A stretch of DNA of 64,000 nucleotides from Pseudomonas sp. ADAK13 (lineage in GTDB: Bacteria > Pseudomonadota > Gammaproteobacteria > Pseudomonadales > Pseudomonadaceae). The notes beneath the pieces are model-generated. The model was not told the origin of the DNA. It worked only from the letters and a program-made list of their open reading frames with translations, and did not search any database. The position numbers and the translations under genes were made by a program. This document shows, in pieces, positions 41,952-51,661 of the stretch. The DNA lies in NCBI RefSeq assembly GCF_012935715.1, contig NZ_CP052860.1, positions 124,001 to 188,000 on the forward strand. The letters are read 5' to 3'. Numbering within the stretch: the stretch's first letter is position 1; each line of letters begins with the position of its first letter.

Positions 41952-43619
41952 TCAATCCTGCCACAGCACGGCCTCGGAGCGCTCGCTCCAGGCCTGAAAC
42001 TGCGACCCGTAAACGGATTCGATCACGTTGCGCTTGATCTTCAAGGTCGGCGTGAGAAAACCGTTTTCCACCGCCCAACTGTCTTTCACTACCACCAGTT
42101 GGCGCAAGCGTTCATGTTTATCCAGCACCTGGTTAACCTCTTCCAGCAAGCGCTCAAGACTGCCCTGCAACGCCTGGCGCCCGTGGCCTGTCGTATCTTG
42201 CAAGCCTCCTGCGGATAACACGCACAAGCCTATGGGCGCGCTCAAGCCATCGCCCACCACGCACACCTGCTCGATGCGCACATGCTCGGCCAAACGGTTT
42301 TCAATCGGCGCCGGGGCCACGTATTTGCCTTTGCTGGTCTTGAAGATCTCCTTGAGCCGCCCGGTCAGCCGCAAACGCCCATCGGCGCCCTGCTCGCCTT
42401 TGTCACCGGTACGCAGGAAGCCGTCCGCAGTGATGGTCTCGGCGGTTTTTGCGGGGTCCTTGAAATAGCCGAGCATGGTCGCGCCGCTGCGCACCTGGAC
42501 TTCACCGTCATCACCGATGCGCACTTCAACGTCCGGGCATGGCGGGCCGATCCAGCCGAGTTTCTGTTGGCCGGGGCGGCATACGTGGGAATAGCCGCAG
42601 CTTTCGGTCATGCCATACACCTCCAGCACATCCAAACCCAGCCTGCGGTACCAGAGCAACAGCGCTTCAGGCACCGGGGCCGCGCCGGAGATTGCTACAC
42701 GCACTGCGTCCAGGCCCAGCCCGGCGAGGACCTTGTGCCCGACGCGCTTGCCGATAAAGGGCAGGCGCAGCAGGGTGTCGAGGCGGCTCGCGGGCATTTT
42801 GCTGTAGACGCCCATCTGGAATTTGGTCCAGATGCGCGGTACGCCGAACAACGCCGTAGGCCGTGCCCGCTTGAGGTCGGTAAGAAAGGTGTCGAGGCTC
42901 TCGGCGAAAAATACCGTTTGCCCGGTGTAGATCGAGGCCATTTCCACAAACATGCGCTCGGCCACGTGGCACAGCGGCAGGTAGGAGAGCAAGCGATCGC
43001 CCTCCCCCAGGCCGAACAACTCTGTGCCGCGGATGGCTGCAAAGGCCAGGGCGCCAAAGCTGTGCATCACGCCCTTGGGCAGCCCGGTGGTACCGGAGGT
43101 GTAGATGATGGTGGCCAGGTCGGACGCAGCCGGTGCGGGATTGTCCTGGATGGGGGAGCAGGTTTGCAGGTCGGCCCAGGTGAAATCGAACTCACCGTCG
43201 GGGCACAGCGGCAGGCTGATGGTCGGCAGATCGGCCTTCACTCCGGCAGACATGGCCGGCCAGTCGTCCAGCTTGCCGATAAACGCCAGGGCGGCTTCGG
43301 AGTGCTCCAGTACGTGGGCTACGGAGTCGGCGGTGAGGTTGGGGTAGAGCGGCACCGAGACGTGGCCGGCCATCCAGATCGCGAGGTCGGCGATGATCCA
43401 GTGGGCGCAGTTTTTCGAGATCAGGGCAATGTGGGAGCCCTGGGGCAGCTCACGGGCTCGCAACCAGTGGGCGGCGCAGCGGGCCTGGTGGCCGGCTTCG
43501 GCCCAAGTGAGGGTTTGCACCTCCCCGCCCTTGATGGGTTGCACCAGGAACCGTTGGCGCGGGTGTCGCGCTTCACGTTCGAAGAAGACCTGCAACGGCA
43601 AACGAAAAGCGACAGACAT
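41952..43619 (-). CDS. AMP-binding acyl-CoA synthetase (long-chain fatty acid ligase-like)
   Basis: A 555-aa adenylate-forming enzyme. The P-loop-like YTSGTTGLPKG is at about residues 172-182, YGMTESCG (adenine site) near 330, FLRTGDKG near 400 and KTSKGKYVAPAPIEN near 425, with the C-terminal catalytic Lys in LTPTLKIKRNVIE. The sequence is of the FadD15/long-chain ligase type used for fatty acid activation in eukaryotes and mycobacteria, more than the canonical FadD1. The start ATG 43619 follows aggag. It opens the leftward series with thioesterase and two hydrolases. The second large palindromic element begins 93 bp upstream. Confidence 0.92.
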   Translation of the reverse strand: MSVAFRLPLQVFFEREARHPRQRFLVQPIKGGEVQTLTWAEAGHQARCAAHWLRARELPQGSHIALISKNCAHWIIADLAIWMAGHVSVPLYPNLTADSVAHVLEHSEAALAFIGKLDDWPAMSAGVKADLPTISLPLCPDGEFDFTWADLQTCSPIQDNPAPAASDLATIIYTSGTTGLPKGVMHSFGALAFAAIRGTELFGLGEGDRLLSYLPLCHVAERMFVEMASIYTGQTVFFAESLDTFLTDLKRARPTALFGVPRIWTKFQMGVYSKMPASRLDTLLRLPFIGKRVGHKVLAGLGLDAVRVAISGAAPVPEALLLWYRRLGLDVLEVYGMTESCGYSHVCRPGQQKLGWIGPPCPDVEVRIGDDGEVQVRSGATMLGYFKDPAKTAETITADGFLRTGDKGEQGADGRLRLTGRLKEIFKTSKGKYVAPAPIENRLAEHVRIEQVCVVGDGLSAPIGLCVLSAGGLQDTTGHGRQALQGSLERLLEEVNQVLDKHERLRQLVVVKDSWAVENGFLTPTLKIKRNVIESVYGSQFQAWSERSEAVLWQD

Positions 43620-43712
43620 GGACGCGCTCCTGTGTGTTCCGATGGTAGCCAACCAAGCACTTGCTTGGGTGGACTATTTCATGGGAGCGCAGGGGGTGCA
43701 AGTTCTGAAGTT

Positions 43713-44558
43713 TCGGGGGTATATCCGTTGCTGCGGTCAGGACTGATATGGGTTCCGCCCTTACGGCGGGTCACTTTTGAAAGGAGCCCAAAAGTAACCA
43801 AAACGCTCTTGCCCCTCCACTCGGCACCTCGCTAATGCTCGGTGTGCCCGCACTCCGGCATTACTCCGCGGGCCGCCGCGACGGGGCGTCCCTGCCCCGT
43901 CGCGGCTAAACCGGCGTCCTGCCGGTTTACCCGCTCCGTACTACCTGCGTTCGGCCAGCGTGGTTTAACGGGGCGCCTAAGATCAAGATCAAAAGCAGAT
44001 CAAAAGCAACAGCACAGCGGCCTACAGGCCGGCTTGAGTGGTGTGAAGCAAAAGCAAAAGCAAAAGCAAAATCAAAATCTAAAGCGGGCACGGTCCAACT
44101 GTAGGAGCTGGCTTGCCTGCGATGGCATCGCCTCGGTGTACCTGAGAGACCGAGTTGTCTGCATCGCAGGCAAGCCAGCTCCCACAGAAAAGCAGAGCTG
44201 CATCAGTTTCAGATTTGGTTTTCGCTTTGGCTTTTGATCTGGCTTCTACCACTCAAGCCGGCCTGTAGGCCGCTGTGCTCTTGCTTTTGATCTTGATCTG
44301 ACTGCCCCAATAAGCCCGAGGCCGAACGCAGGGATTGAGGAGCGGGTAAACCGGCAGGACGCCGGTTTAGCCGCGACGGGGCAGGGACGCCCCGTCGCGG
44401 CGGCCCGCGGAGCAATGCCGGAGTGAGGGAACGCCGAGCCTAGGCGAGGTGCCGACAGGCGGGGCAGAGCGTTTTGGTTACTTTTGCGCTTTTCAAAAGT
44501 GACCCGCTGTAAGAGCGGAACCAATAGCAGCCGTTACCGCAGCAACGGATATGCACTC
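43713..44558. repeat. Large palindromic element, copy 2
   Basis: About 846 bp. Outer ends ggggtatatccgttgctgcg and cgcagcaacggatatgcact are inverted copies. REP doublet at 44100-44186, exactly central. Both arms carry gccgcgacggggc / gccccgtcgcggc and taaaccggc / gccggttta hairpins. The left arm has the longest purine tract of the three copies (four aagcaa-type units at 44046-44070). The arms of this copy are the best-matched of the three, including the cggtcacttttga / tcaaaagtgaccc outer segment. It lies between two leftward genes, sixA downstream and the acyl-CoA synthetase on the other side, so it sits in a promoter-proximal region here. Confidence 0.9.
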
Positions 44559-44573
44559 AACCCCAATCCCCAC

Positions 44574-45023
44574 CTAAGGATTCCGAACCCCCAAAAGGCT
44601 CATCAACCCCGCCAGCGGAAAATCCCCCTCCAGCTCAGCCAGACTCGCCGTACTCATAGGCTGCGGCTGCCGCAAATGCCCATGCTGCAAATAACTGATC
44701 AACCCGCCCACAAACGGCTGATGGCTAACCAGCAACACATCATCGTCATTGTCGAGATGCTTGAGCACCTCCAGCGGATTACTCTCCGGCGTCAACCAGG
44801 GCACCGTCCGAATCTCCGGCTCAAACCCCAACGCCTCACGCACCAACTGCGCCGTCTGCTGCGCCCGCACATACGGGCTCGCAATAATCGCCCGAATCGG
44901 CTGCCCGATCAGATGCCCCGCACTGCGCAACACCTCTTCGCGCCCATGGGCCGTCAAATTACGCTCGGCATCCGTGCGCGCATGCCCCTCGGCTTCACCG
45001 TGACGCAATACCCACACCTTCAT
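44574..45023 (-). CDS. sixA: Phosphohistidine phosphatase SixA
   Basis: A 149-aa member of the histidine phosphatase superfamily. The catalytic LRHGEA is at residues 6-11, with His8 nucleophile, and the second His lies in LLVSHQPFVGGL. Short single-domain form without helical insertions, as in E. coli SixA, which dephosphorylates phosphohistidine on the PTS-Ntr carrier NPr (earlier reported on ArcB). ATG 45023 overlaps the DUF4389 stop by 4 bp; the gpsA-DUF4389-sixA order appears operonic. Confidence 0.92.
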   Translation of the reverse strand: MKVWVLRHGEAEGHARTDAERNLTAHGREEVLRSAGHLIGQPIRAIIASPYVRAQQTAQLVREALGFEPEIRTVPWLTPESNPLEVLKHLDNDDDVLLVSHQPFVGGLISYLQHGHLRQPQPMSTASLAELEGDFPLAGLMSLLGVRNP

Positions 45024-45367
45024 AGTTTCGGTTCCTCATCACGGGCAGGATGCGGCGCGGGCGGCACGCTGTGAGCAGCCTCACCTTCAGGCGCACGGGG
45101 CGTCGGCCAATCAGCAAACGGCCAAGGCTTCTGGTCACTGTGAAAACTGCCAAACCGCCCAATCTGCGCCAAAAACTGACTCAGGCTGTCACCAAAATTC
45201 ATCAGCCCAAGGTTCGGCGCGCCGTACACCAGCCGGTAAACCAGTTGCACCACCACCAGAGCGCCCAGCAGAAACTGCGCCACTTGCCACACCAGGGCAA
45301 ACACCAGCATCCACAGGACACGCAGGCCGATGGATTCGTATTTGGGTGCTGCTTTCGGATCGTTCAT
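45020..45367 (-). CDS. DUF4389 membrane protein
   Basis: A 115-aa protein with one long or two short hydrophobic segments (about residues 15-45, LRVLWMLVFALVWQVAQFLLGALVVVQLVYRL), then NLGLMNFGDSLSQFLAQIGRF, the DUF4389 hallmark, and a Pro-rich tail. Function unknown. I chose ATG 45367 (gagga 9 nt upstream) over an ATG 15 codons earlier within the gpsA end. It lies 10 bp after gpsA and overlaps sixA. Confidence 0.88.
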   Translation of the reverse strand: MNDPKAAPKYESIGLRVLWMLVFALVWQVAQFLLGALVVVQLVYRLVYGAPNLGLMNFGDSLSQFLAQIGRFGSFHSDQKPWPFADWPTPRAPEGEAAHSVPPAPHPARDEEPKL

Positions 45368-45377
45368 CGCGCGTTCC

Positions 45378-46403
45378 TCAGTTGAAACCACTGGTGGAAA
45401 TAAAGTCGACATCGGTCTTCGGCTCGGCCCGCATCAGCAACTCGATGACCTGGTTCAAGGTGCGCCCTTCAAACAGGATCGCGTGCAAACCCGCGACCAG
45501 CGGCATGTACACCCCGACTTCGTGGGCCTTGGCCTTTAACACCTTCAGGGTGTTGACGCCTTCGGCGACTTCCCCCAGCCGGGTGACGGCATCTTCCAGG
45601 CTCAGGCCCTGGCCGAGGGCAAAACCGACCTGATAGTTGCGGCTTTTCGGTGACGAGCAGGTGACGATCAGGTCGCCAACACCCGCCAGACCGAGGAAGG
45701 TCATCGGGTTGGCGCCCTGGTTGACCGCAAACCGCGTCATCTCGGCCAAGGCGCGAGTGATCAACATGCTCTTGGTGTTTTCGCCCATCCCCAGCGCAAC
45801 GGCCATGCCGGCGATGATCGCGTAGACATTTTTCAGCGCGCCGCCCAGCTCGACGCCGAAGCGGTCGGCACTGGCGTACACGCGGAAGGTGCGACCGTGC
45901 AGCACTTCCTGCACCCGCTCGCAGAGTGCTTCGTCTTCGCTGGCGATCACGGTGGCGGTCAGTGCGTGCTCAGCCACTTCCCGCGCCAGGTTCGGGCCGG
46001 ACAACACGCCAATACGCGCCTCGGGGGCGATTTCTTCAAGGATTTCACTCATCAACTTGAAGGTATGCGCCTCGATGCCCTTGGTCAGGCTGACCAGCAA
46101 CTTGCCCGCCAACCGTTCGGCGTGGGGCGCAAGCACCGAACGCAAGGCACTGGACGGCAGCGCGACGAAGCACAGGTCGCACTCGGTCAGCGTCGCCAGC
46201 AAATCGGTGACCGGCTCGACGGCCGGGAGAATCTTGATGCCTTTAAGGTAACGGGGGTTTTCCCGGTTGACCCGAATGGCCTCGGCTTGCTCGGGGTCAC
46301 GCATCCATTGACGCACCCGGTGACCATTTTCAGCCAGCAGATTTGCCACGGCGGTACCAAAACTTCCGCCTCCCAGGACCGCAATAGGGCGCTGTTCAGT
46401 CAT
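45378..46403 (-). CDS. gpsA: Glycerol-3-phosphate dehydrogenase [NAD(P)+]
   Basis: A 341-aa cytosolic enzyme that reduces dihydroxyacetone phosphate to sn-glycerol-3-phosphate, the backbone precursor of phospholipids. The Rossmann motif [15 protein letters not shown] starts at about residue 8; [10 protein letters not shown] and SLTKGIE are conserved, the catalytic Lys lies in [16 protein letters not shown], and [18 protein letters not shown] completes the family pattern. Start ATG 46403 lies in a poor SD context; an upstream frame extension lacks signals. It heads the gpsA-DUF4389-sixA operon, divergent from the receptor operon. Confidence 0.96.
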   Translation of the reverse strand: MTEQRPIAVLGGGSFGTAVANLLAENGHRVRQWMRDPEQAEAIRVNRENPRYLKGIKILPAVEPVTDLLATLTECDLCFVALPSSALRSVLAPHAERLAGKLLVSLTKGIEAHTFKLMSEILEEIAPEARIGVLSGPNLAREVAEHALTATVIASEDEALCERVQEVLHGRTFRVYASADRFGVELGGALKNVYAIIAGMAVALGMGENTKSMLITRALAEMTRFAVNQGANPMTFLGLAGVGDLIVTCSSPKSRNYQVGFALGQGLSLEDAVTRLGEVAEGVNTLKVLKAKAHEVGVYMPLVAGLHAILFEGRTLNQVIELLMRAEPKTDVDFISTSGFN

Positions 46404-46598
46404 ATGCAATCCGTTAATCCATAGCAGTGGCGATGGCCGCATTATACGGAGCGACCCGCCTGCGGCCAGCCCCCGCGTCAATTCAAACGCTCGTCGGAAA
46501 ATGCGACATTTAAGCGAAGTAATTACAGGGGCGACGACTGGCAAAAGGCCCCACCTCAGTTAACATGGGCGGCTATCCGTAATTATCAAGGCCGTGCC

Positions 46599-48731
46599 GT
46601 GTATTTGGGCCCTCCTCCTCGCTCATCCCTTTTGCTGACGCTGTTGTGCATGCCGTTGTGCAGTGCTCCGCTGCTGGCCGACGATCTGTTCCTCGACAGC
46701 CAACCGCTGCCGCAGGTGCTGACCGCTACCCGGCTCAAGCAATCGGCCGCGGCCGTGCCCGGCAGCATGACGGTGATCGACAGCGAGCTGATCAAGGCCA
46801 GCGGCGCGCGGGACATCCCCGAACTGCTGCGCCTGGTGCCCGGGATGATGGTCGGCTACACCACCGGCAACCAGGCCGCCGTGAATTACCACGGCACCCA
46901 GGCGGGCGACGCCCGGCGCATGCAGGTGCTGATCGATGGTCGCTCGGTGTACCGCGCGGGCCTGGCGACGGTGGACTGGAGTGATATCCCGGTAGCCCTG
47001 GAAGACATCGACCGCATCGAGGTCTTCCGCGGCCCCAACACCGTCAGCTACGGCGCCAACGCGCTGATGGCCGTCGTCAACATCCTCACCCGCTCGCCGG
47101 CCAACAGCCACGGCACCCGAATGAAACTTACCCAGGGCGGCCGCGGGATCAACGACTGGTACGCCAGCCAGGGCATGGGCTGGGAAACCGGCGACCTGCG
47201 CCTCTCGCTCTCCGGGCAACAGGACGATGGCTTTGACAGCGACCGCGTCGGTGCCGACCGCCGCGACAGTCGCCGCCTGAGCCGCTTCAGCCTGGCCGTG
47301 AGCCAGACACTGAACGCGCAACAAAGCATCGACTGGCAACTGGACGCCAAGGAAGGCACCAACCAACGCCCGTACACCTACCAACCGGTGTTCGACGGGA
47401 TTACGGAAGGTGGTACCAATTCCGACGTCAGCGCCAAGGACTATGCTGGCTCCCTGCGTTGGAATTTCGATTTCAATCCCGATCACAGCCTGTATATCCA
47501 GGGTTCGGCCCAGCAGTGGGATCGCCGGCAGATCTGGCGCGCCTGCGACGCTAAGGTCTCGTTCAGCCCGGAGTTGACCCAGCTGTGGCAGCTCAATCCC
47601 AACTATGCCGAGAAACTGGCCCGGCATATGGATGCGTTCAGCAAGGGTTCGGCGCCGCCCGGCAGTGCCGCCGAACAGGCATTGGGCAATCAGGTACTGG
47701 ATCAATGGCGTAATGGCGCGAACCAGAGCGTCTGCGGCAACATCGACCAAAGCACCAAGGAAAGCCGCTACGACCTGGAGCTGCAAGACACCCTCAGCCT
47801 GTCCGACAGCCTGCGCCTGGTCAGTGGTATGAACTACCGCTACGACCGCGCCGACTCCGACACCTACTTCAACGGCACTATCGACGACACCACCTGGCGC
47901 CTGTTCGGCCACCTGGAATGGCGCGCCAGCGAACACTGGCTGCTGCAGGGTGGTGCGATGTACGAAGACACCCACCTGAGCGGCAACTCGCTGACGCCCC
48001 GGGTGGCCGTCAACTACCTGATCAACCCGCGCCACGGCCTGCGCGCGGTGTACTCCGAAGCCATCCGCTCGCCGGACATGTTCGAGAACAACGTCAACTG
48101 GAGCTACCGCGTCACCAACCTCAGCTCGCCGACCTACGGCCAGAACTCCGGTCAATACTTCGTGGTGACCCGCGGCCCGGGCAACCTCGACAAAGAGCTG
48201 ATGCGCTCCCGGGAACTGGGCTACAACGGCTTTTTTGCCGACATCGGGCTGAACGTGGACGTAAAGCTGTTCTACGACGAAATCAGCGACATGGTCAGCG
48301 AGCCGCTGCGCAACAACCAGTACATCGCCAGCAACTCCAACAGCTCGCGTTTTACCGGCACCGAAACCCAGCTCGACTGGCACATGAGCACCGCCGACCG
48401 GCTGCGTGTCACCTATGCTTATGTGGATGCCAGCGCCACCAACCCGCTGGACAAACAGCAAACCGCCCGCAACAGCGGCTCGGCCGGCTGGATGCGTGAA
48501 TGGGGCCATGGCTGGTCGAGCGCGGTGTTCTACTATGGCGACGACGCGCTCAACCAATATCGCTTCGAACGGGTCGACCTGCGAGTGGCCAAGCGCATTG
48601 CCCTGGGCAAAGCCAACGTGGAGCTGGCCGGCATGTTGCAGCAACGGCTCGACAATCAGCCCACCACCTGGCCCGACAATAACTATGACCAGCGCCACGT
48701 GCTCTACTTCAGCGCGGAGTTAGAGTTCTAG
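46599..48731 (+). CDS. TonB-dependent receptor, first gene of a sensor operon
   Basis: A 710-aa outer-membrane receptor. Signal peptide about residues 1-27 (ending PLLADD), a TonB-box-like PQVLTATRL, plug domain (about 45-160) with GARDIPELLRLVPGMMVGYTTGNQ and VFRGPNTVSYGANALMAVVNILTRSP, then a barrel ending in AELEF with terminal Phe. This resembles the BtuB/colicin-I receptor-like group. Start is GTG 46599 with weak aagg site; in-frame ATG alternatives would cut the signal peptide. Followed after one base by a periplasmic binding protein gene and a hybrid kinase. Ligand unknown. Confidence 0.9.
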   Translation: MYLGPPPRSSLLLTLLCMPLCSAPLLADDLFLDSQPLPQVLTATRLKQSAAAVPGSMTVIDSELIKASGARDIPELLRLVPGMMVGYTTGNQAAVNYHGTQAGDARRMQVLIDGRSVYRAGLATVDWSDIPVALEDIDRIEVFRGPNTVSYGANALMAVVNILTRSPANSHGTRMKLTQGGRGINDWYASQGMGWETGDLRLSLSGQQDDGFDSDRVGADRRDSRRLSRFSLAVSQTLNAQQSIDWQLDAKEGTNQRPYTYQPVFDGITEGGTNSDVSAKDYAGSLRWNFDFNPDHSLYIQGSAQQWDRRQIWRACDAKVSFSPELTQLWQLNPNYAEKLARHMDAFSKGSAPPGSAAEQALGNQVLDQWRNGANQSVCGNIDQSTKESRYDLELQDTLSLSDSLRLVSGMNYRYDRADSDTYFNGTIDDTTWRLFGHLEWRASEHWLLQGGAMYEDTHLSGNSLTPRVAVNYLINPRHGLRAVYSEAIRSPDMFENNVNWSYRVTNLSSPTYGQNSGQYFVVTRGPGNLDKELMRSRELGYNGFFADIGLNVDVKLFYDEISDMVSEPLRNNQYIASNSNSSRFTGTETQLDWHMSTADRLRVTYAYVDASATNPLDKQQTARNSGSAGWMREWGHGWSSAVFYYGDDALNQYRFERVDLRVAKRIALGKANVELAGMLQQRLDNQPTTWPDNNYDQRHVLYFSAELEF

Positions 48732-48732
48732 C

Positions 48733-49665
48733 ATGAACCGCGCCCCGTCACGGATGACCCTCTCCTTTACCGCCCGACTCTGGCGGCGCTGTGTGCTGCT
48801 CGGGATTTTATTGTTTGCCGCCCCGGCATGGGCGGCGGACATCCTGCTGACCGCCGAAGAAGACGGCCCGGGGGTACAAACCTTCGTGCAGGCCCTGGCC
48901 CAAGAGCGCCCCGAAGACCGCGTGACGTTCACCCCGCTCAAAGACCTCCCCACCCCCGCGCACTTGCCGGCCAGCACCCGTCTGATCCTGCTGGACCTGC
49001 CCAGCCTCGACTGGCGCCTGCAAGACACCCAGGGCCCGCCGACCCTGGTGCTGCGCATCAGCCGCCTGCAAGCCCGCCAGCGTCTGGGGGACAGCGTGCC
49101 ACCGAAGATCAGCCTGTTGTGGAGCGACCCACCGCTGGACCGCCAACTGCGCCTGATCACCGGCATCCTGCCCCAGGCCCGGCGTATCGGCGTGCTCTAC
49201 GGCATCGACAGCGAGTTCCTGCTGCGTGAGCTGCGCCAATACGCGGCGCCCATGGGCCTGGAGATCGTGCCCCAGCTCTGGGACAACATTAATGACAGTC
49301 GTCCGCTGCAAAGCCTGTTCAAGAGCAGCGACGTGCTACTGGGGCTGGATGATCCCCAGCTGTACAACCCGAAAACCGCAAAAAACCTGCTGCTCAGCAG
49401 CTACGCCAGGCAATTGCCACTGGTCGGGCCCAACGCCGGGTTCGTCAAGGCCGGCAGCCTGGCCAGCACCTACAGCGATCAGGCCGACTGGCTGAACGTG
49501 CTCGACCGGCTGCTGGACCATACCCCGTCCGGCTGGCCGCGCTCGTTGTACCCGGACCGTTTCAAAGTCGTGGGCAACCCACAGGTTGCGCGCTCACTGG
49601 GGATCGAACAGGTGGACGAAACCAACGTCGCCACCCGCCTGGCCGAAGGAGAAAAACGTCCATGA
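48733..49665 (+). CDS. Periplasmic ABC-type substrate-binding protein (TrpX/DUF534-like), orphan
   Basis: A 310-aa exported protein; the signal peptide ends APAWAAD near residue 35. The fold pattern is that of ABC_sub_bind proteins: LILLDLPSLDWRL, a hinge, and LPQARRIGVLYGIDSEFLLRELRQYAAPMGLEI, which is characteristic of the second lobe. No ABC permease or ATPase gene lies nearby, so it may act as a ligand presenter to the kinase encoded next, whose ATG overlaps this gene's stop (ATGA), or to the receptor 1 bp upstream. Ligand unknown. Confidence 0.82.
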   Translation: MNRAPSRMTLSFTARLWRRCVLLGILLFAAPAWAADILLTAEEDGPGVQTFVQALAQERPEDRVTFTPLKDLPTPAHLPASTRLILLDLPSLDWRLQDTQGPPTLVLRISRLQARQRLGDSVPPKISLLWSDPPLDRQLRLITGILPQARRIGVLYGIDSEFLLRELRQYAAPMGLEIVPQLWDNINDSRPLQSLFKSSDVLLGLDDPQLYNPKTAKNLLLSSYARQLPLVGPNAGFVKAGSLASTYSDQADWLNVLDRLLDHTPSGWPRSLYPDRFKVVGNPQVARSLGIEQVDETNVATRLAEGEKRP

Positions 49666-51563
49666 CCTTTCGTCGCCGTTGGGACATCAACACCCGAACC
49701 CAGCTCATTACCCTGGGCCCGGCACTCCTGCTGACGCTGTTGCTGATCAGCTTCTTTACCTTCGTGCGGATCCAGGATTTGCGCCAGGAGCTGGACCACA
49801 CCGGCCAATTGATCGCCAACCAACTGGCGCCGGCCACCGAATACGGGGTGATTTCCGGCAACAACGACGTGCTCGAAAGCCTGTTGCGCGCCACCTTGGC
49901 CACGCCACATGTGCGCTTCCTGGAGATTCAGGACAGCTCGGAAAATATCCTGGTGTACGTCGAGCAACCGTCGGAAAAGCACGATCGTTCTCTGTCGGTG
50001 AAAGTGTTCCAGGCGCCGATCCGCCTGCAGCATATCCAGTTGGGCAACGACTTCTTCCAGGACAGCACCGCAGAGCCCAAGGCGCCCCGCGCGGACTACC
50101 TGGGGCGGGTGATTGTCGGCATGTCCAACGATGCGTTCAGCCAGCGCCAGCAGGAAATCCTGTTCAAGGCCGGGATTCTCGCGCTGTTCGCCCTGCTGTT
50201 TACCTTCCTGCTGGCCCGGCGCCTGGCGGCCAGCCTGTCACAGCCGATCAGCGCCATGGGGAATGCGGTCAAGGCGATCCAGCAGGGTGACTACCAGACG
50301 CCACTGCCCATCGTCGACGATTCGGAGTTGGGCGACCTGTCGCGCCACATCAATAACCTGGCCGACGGCTTGAACCAGGCCAGCCGCGAACAGCACCAGG
50401 CCATGGCCCAACTGATCCAGACCCGCGAAGAAGCCGAGCGGGCGAACAATGCCAAGTCGGACTTCCTGGCAATGATGAGCCATGAACTGCGCACGCCGAT
50501 GAACGGAGTGCTGGGCATGCTGCAACTGCTGGAAACCACCGACATGACCGAGGAGCAGACCGAGTACGCGGCGCTGGCTTCGGAGTCCACCGAACACCTG
50601 CTGAAAGTGATCAACGACATCCTCGACTTCTCGCGTATCGAGCGCGCCGCCCTGGAGCTTGAGCACATTCCGTTCGACCTGGTGGAGCTGATCAGCAGTT
50701 GCGCCCAGGCCTTCCAGCATGCGGCCCAGCAACGCGGGCTGGTGCTTGACGTGCCAATCCCCACGGGCCTGGACTCGCTGCAAGTGCAAGGCGACCCGAC
50801 CCGCATCCGGCAGATTCTGGTGAACCTGATCGGCAATGCCCTCAAGTTTACCGAGCACGGCACCGTCACCGTCGAACCTCACTGGCAGACGCTGGACCAT
50901 GAATTGCTGTGGTTCACCTGCACCGTGCGCGACAGCGGGATTGGCATTTCGGCCGAGCGCCTGGAACTGATGTTCGATGCGTTCCAGCAAGCCGACAGTT
51001 CCATTTCAAGACGTTACGGCGGCACAGGGCTTGGCTTGCCTATCGCGCGCACCCTGGCTGAACGCATGGGCGGCACCCTGCGCGCCCAGAGTGAAGAAGG
51101 CCAGGGCTCGGTGTTCACCCTGGAAATCCCCCTGGCGATCTACCAGCAGAGCCTGCCGGTGCTCGCGCCAAACGCCGAAGGCAATGCCAGCGCGGGTGAA
51201 GGGCGCAACGTATTACTGGTGGAAGACAACCCGGTCAATCGCACCGTGGTCGAAGCCATGCTGCGCAGCCTGGGGTTCGAGGTGAGCATCGCCACCGACG
51301 GCGCCGAGGCGATCCGCAGTGCCGAGAGCCTGATTTTTACCGCTATCCTGATGGATTGCCGGCTGCCGGGCATCGATGGCTACGAGGCCACCCGGCAGAT
51401 TCGCCAGTTGCCCGGCTGCGCCGACCTGCCGATCATTGCCCTCACCGCCAACGCCTTGCAGGGCGACCGCGAAGCCTGCCTTGCGGCCGGAATGAACGAT
51501 TACCTGGCAAAGCCGTTCAAACGCACGGATTTGCAGCAAATCCTACAACGATGGGTGCAGTAA
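49662..51563 (+). CDS. Hybrid sensor histidine kinase (PA1611-like)
   Basis: A 633-aa membrane kinase. TM1 is at about residues 15-38, periplasmic sensor about 39-165, TM2 about 167-187, HAMP about 188-240 and a short coiled coil. HisKA follows with His274 in MMSHELRTPMNGVLGMLQLLE, then the ATPase domain with NLIGNALKFTEHG, DSGIGIS and GGTGLGLPIA, and a C-terminal receiver (about 510-633) with Asp565 in LMDCRLPGIDG and Lys in AKPFKR. There is no Hpt domain, so a separate phosphotransfer protein is needed. Position before fabA and architecture match P. aeruginosa PA1611, which acts on HptB and RetS; equivalence is inferred. Confidence 0.9.
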   Translation: MTFRRRWDINTRTQLITLGPALLLTLLLISFFTFVRIQDLRQELDHTGQLIANQLAPATEYGVISGNNDVLESLLRATLATPHVRFLEIQDSSENILVYVEQPSEKHDRSLSVKVFQAPIRLQHIQLGNDFFQDSTAEPKAPRADYLGRVIVGMSNDAFSQRQQEILFKAGILALFALLFTFLLARRLAASLSQPISAMGNAVKAIQQGDYQTPLPIVDDSELGDLSRHINNLADGLNQASREQHQAMAQLIQTREEAERANNAKSDFLAMMSHELRTPMNGVLGMLQLLETTDMTEEQTEYAALASESTEHLLKVINDILDFSRIERAALELEHIPFDLVELISSCAQAFQHAAQQRGLVLDVPIPTGLDSLQVQGDPTRIRQILVNLIGNALKFTEHGTVTVEPHWQTLDHELLWFTCTVRDSGIGISAERLELMFDAFQQADSSISRRYGGTGLGLPIARTLAERMGGTLRAQSEEGQGSVFTLEIPLAIYQQSLPVLAPNAEGNASAGEGRNVLLVEDNPVNRTVVEAMLRSLGFEVSIATDGAEAIRSAESLIFTAILMDCRLPGIDGYEATRQIRQLPGCADLPIIALTANALQGDREACLAAGMNDYLAKPFKRTDLQQILQRWVQ

Positions 51564-51661
51564 CACGGTGCCATCAGCCAACTGCGACTGGCGTGAAAGA
51601 CGAAAGTGCGGCAGTCTTAGGCACCCGAACGGGCCCGTAAACCGGCCCGGTTTATAATTTC

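Noticed and set aside
44100..44186. REP doublets as the start of a CRISPR array
   Set aside because: The repeats are inverted pairs, not regularly spaced direct repeats, and there are no cas genes.
46623..48698. Long open frame antisense to the TonB-dependent receptor
   Set aside because: The receptor on the plus strand has a signal peptide, plug and terminal Phe. The antisense product has no recognisable domain and no ribosome site.
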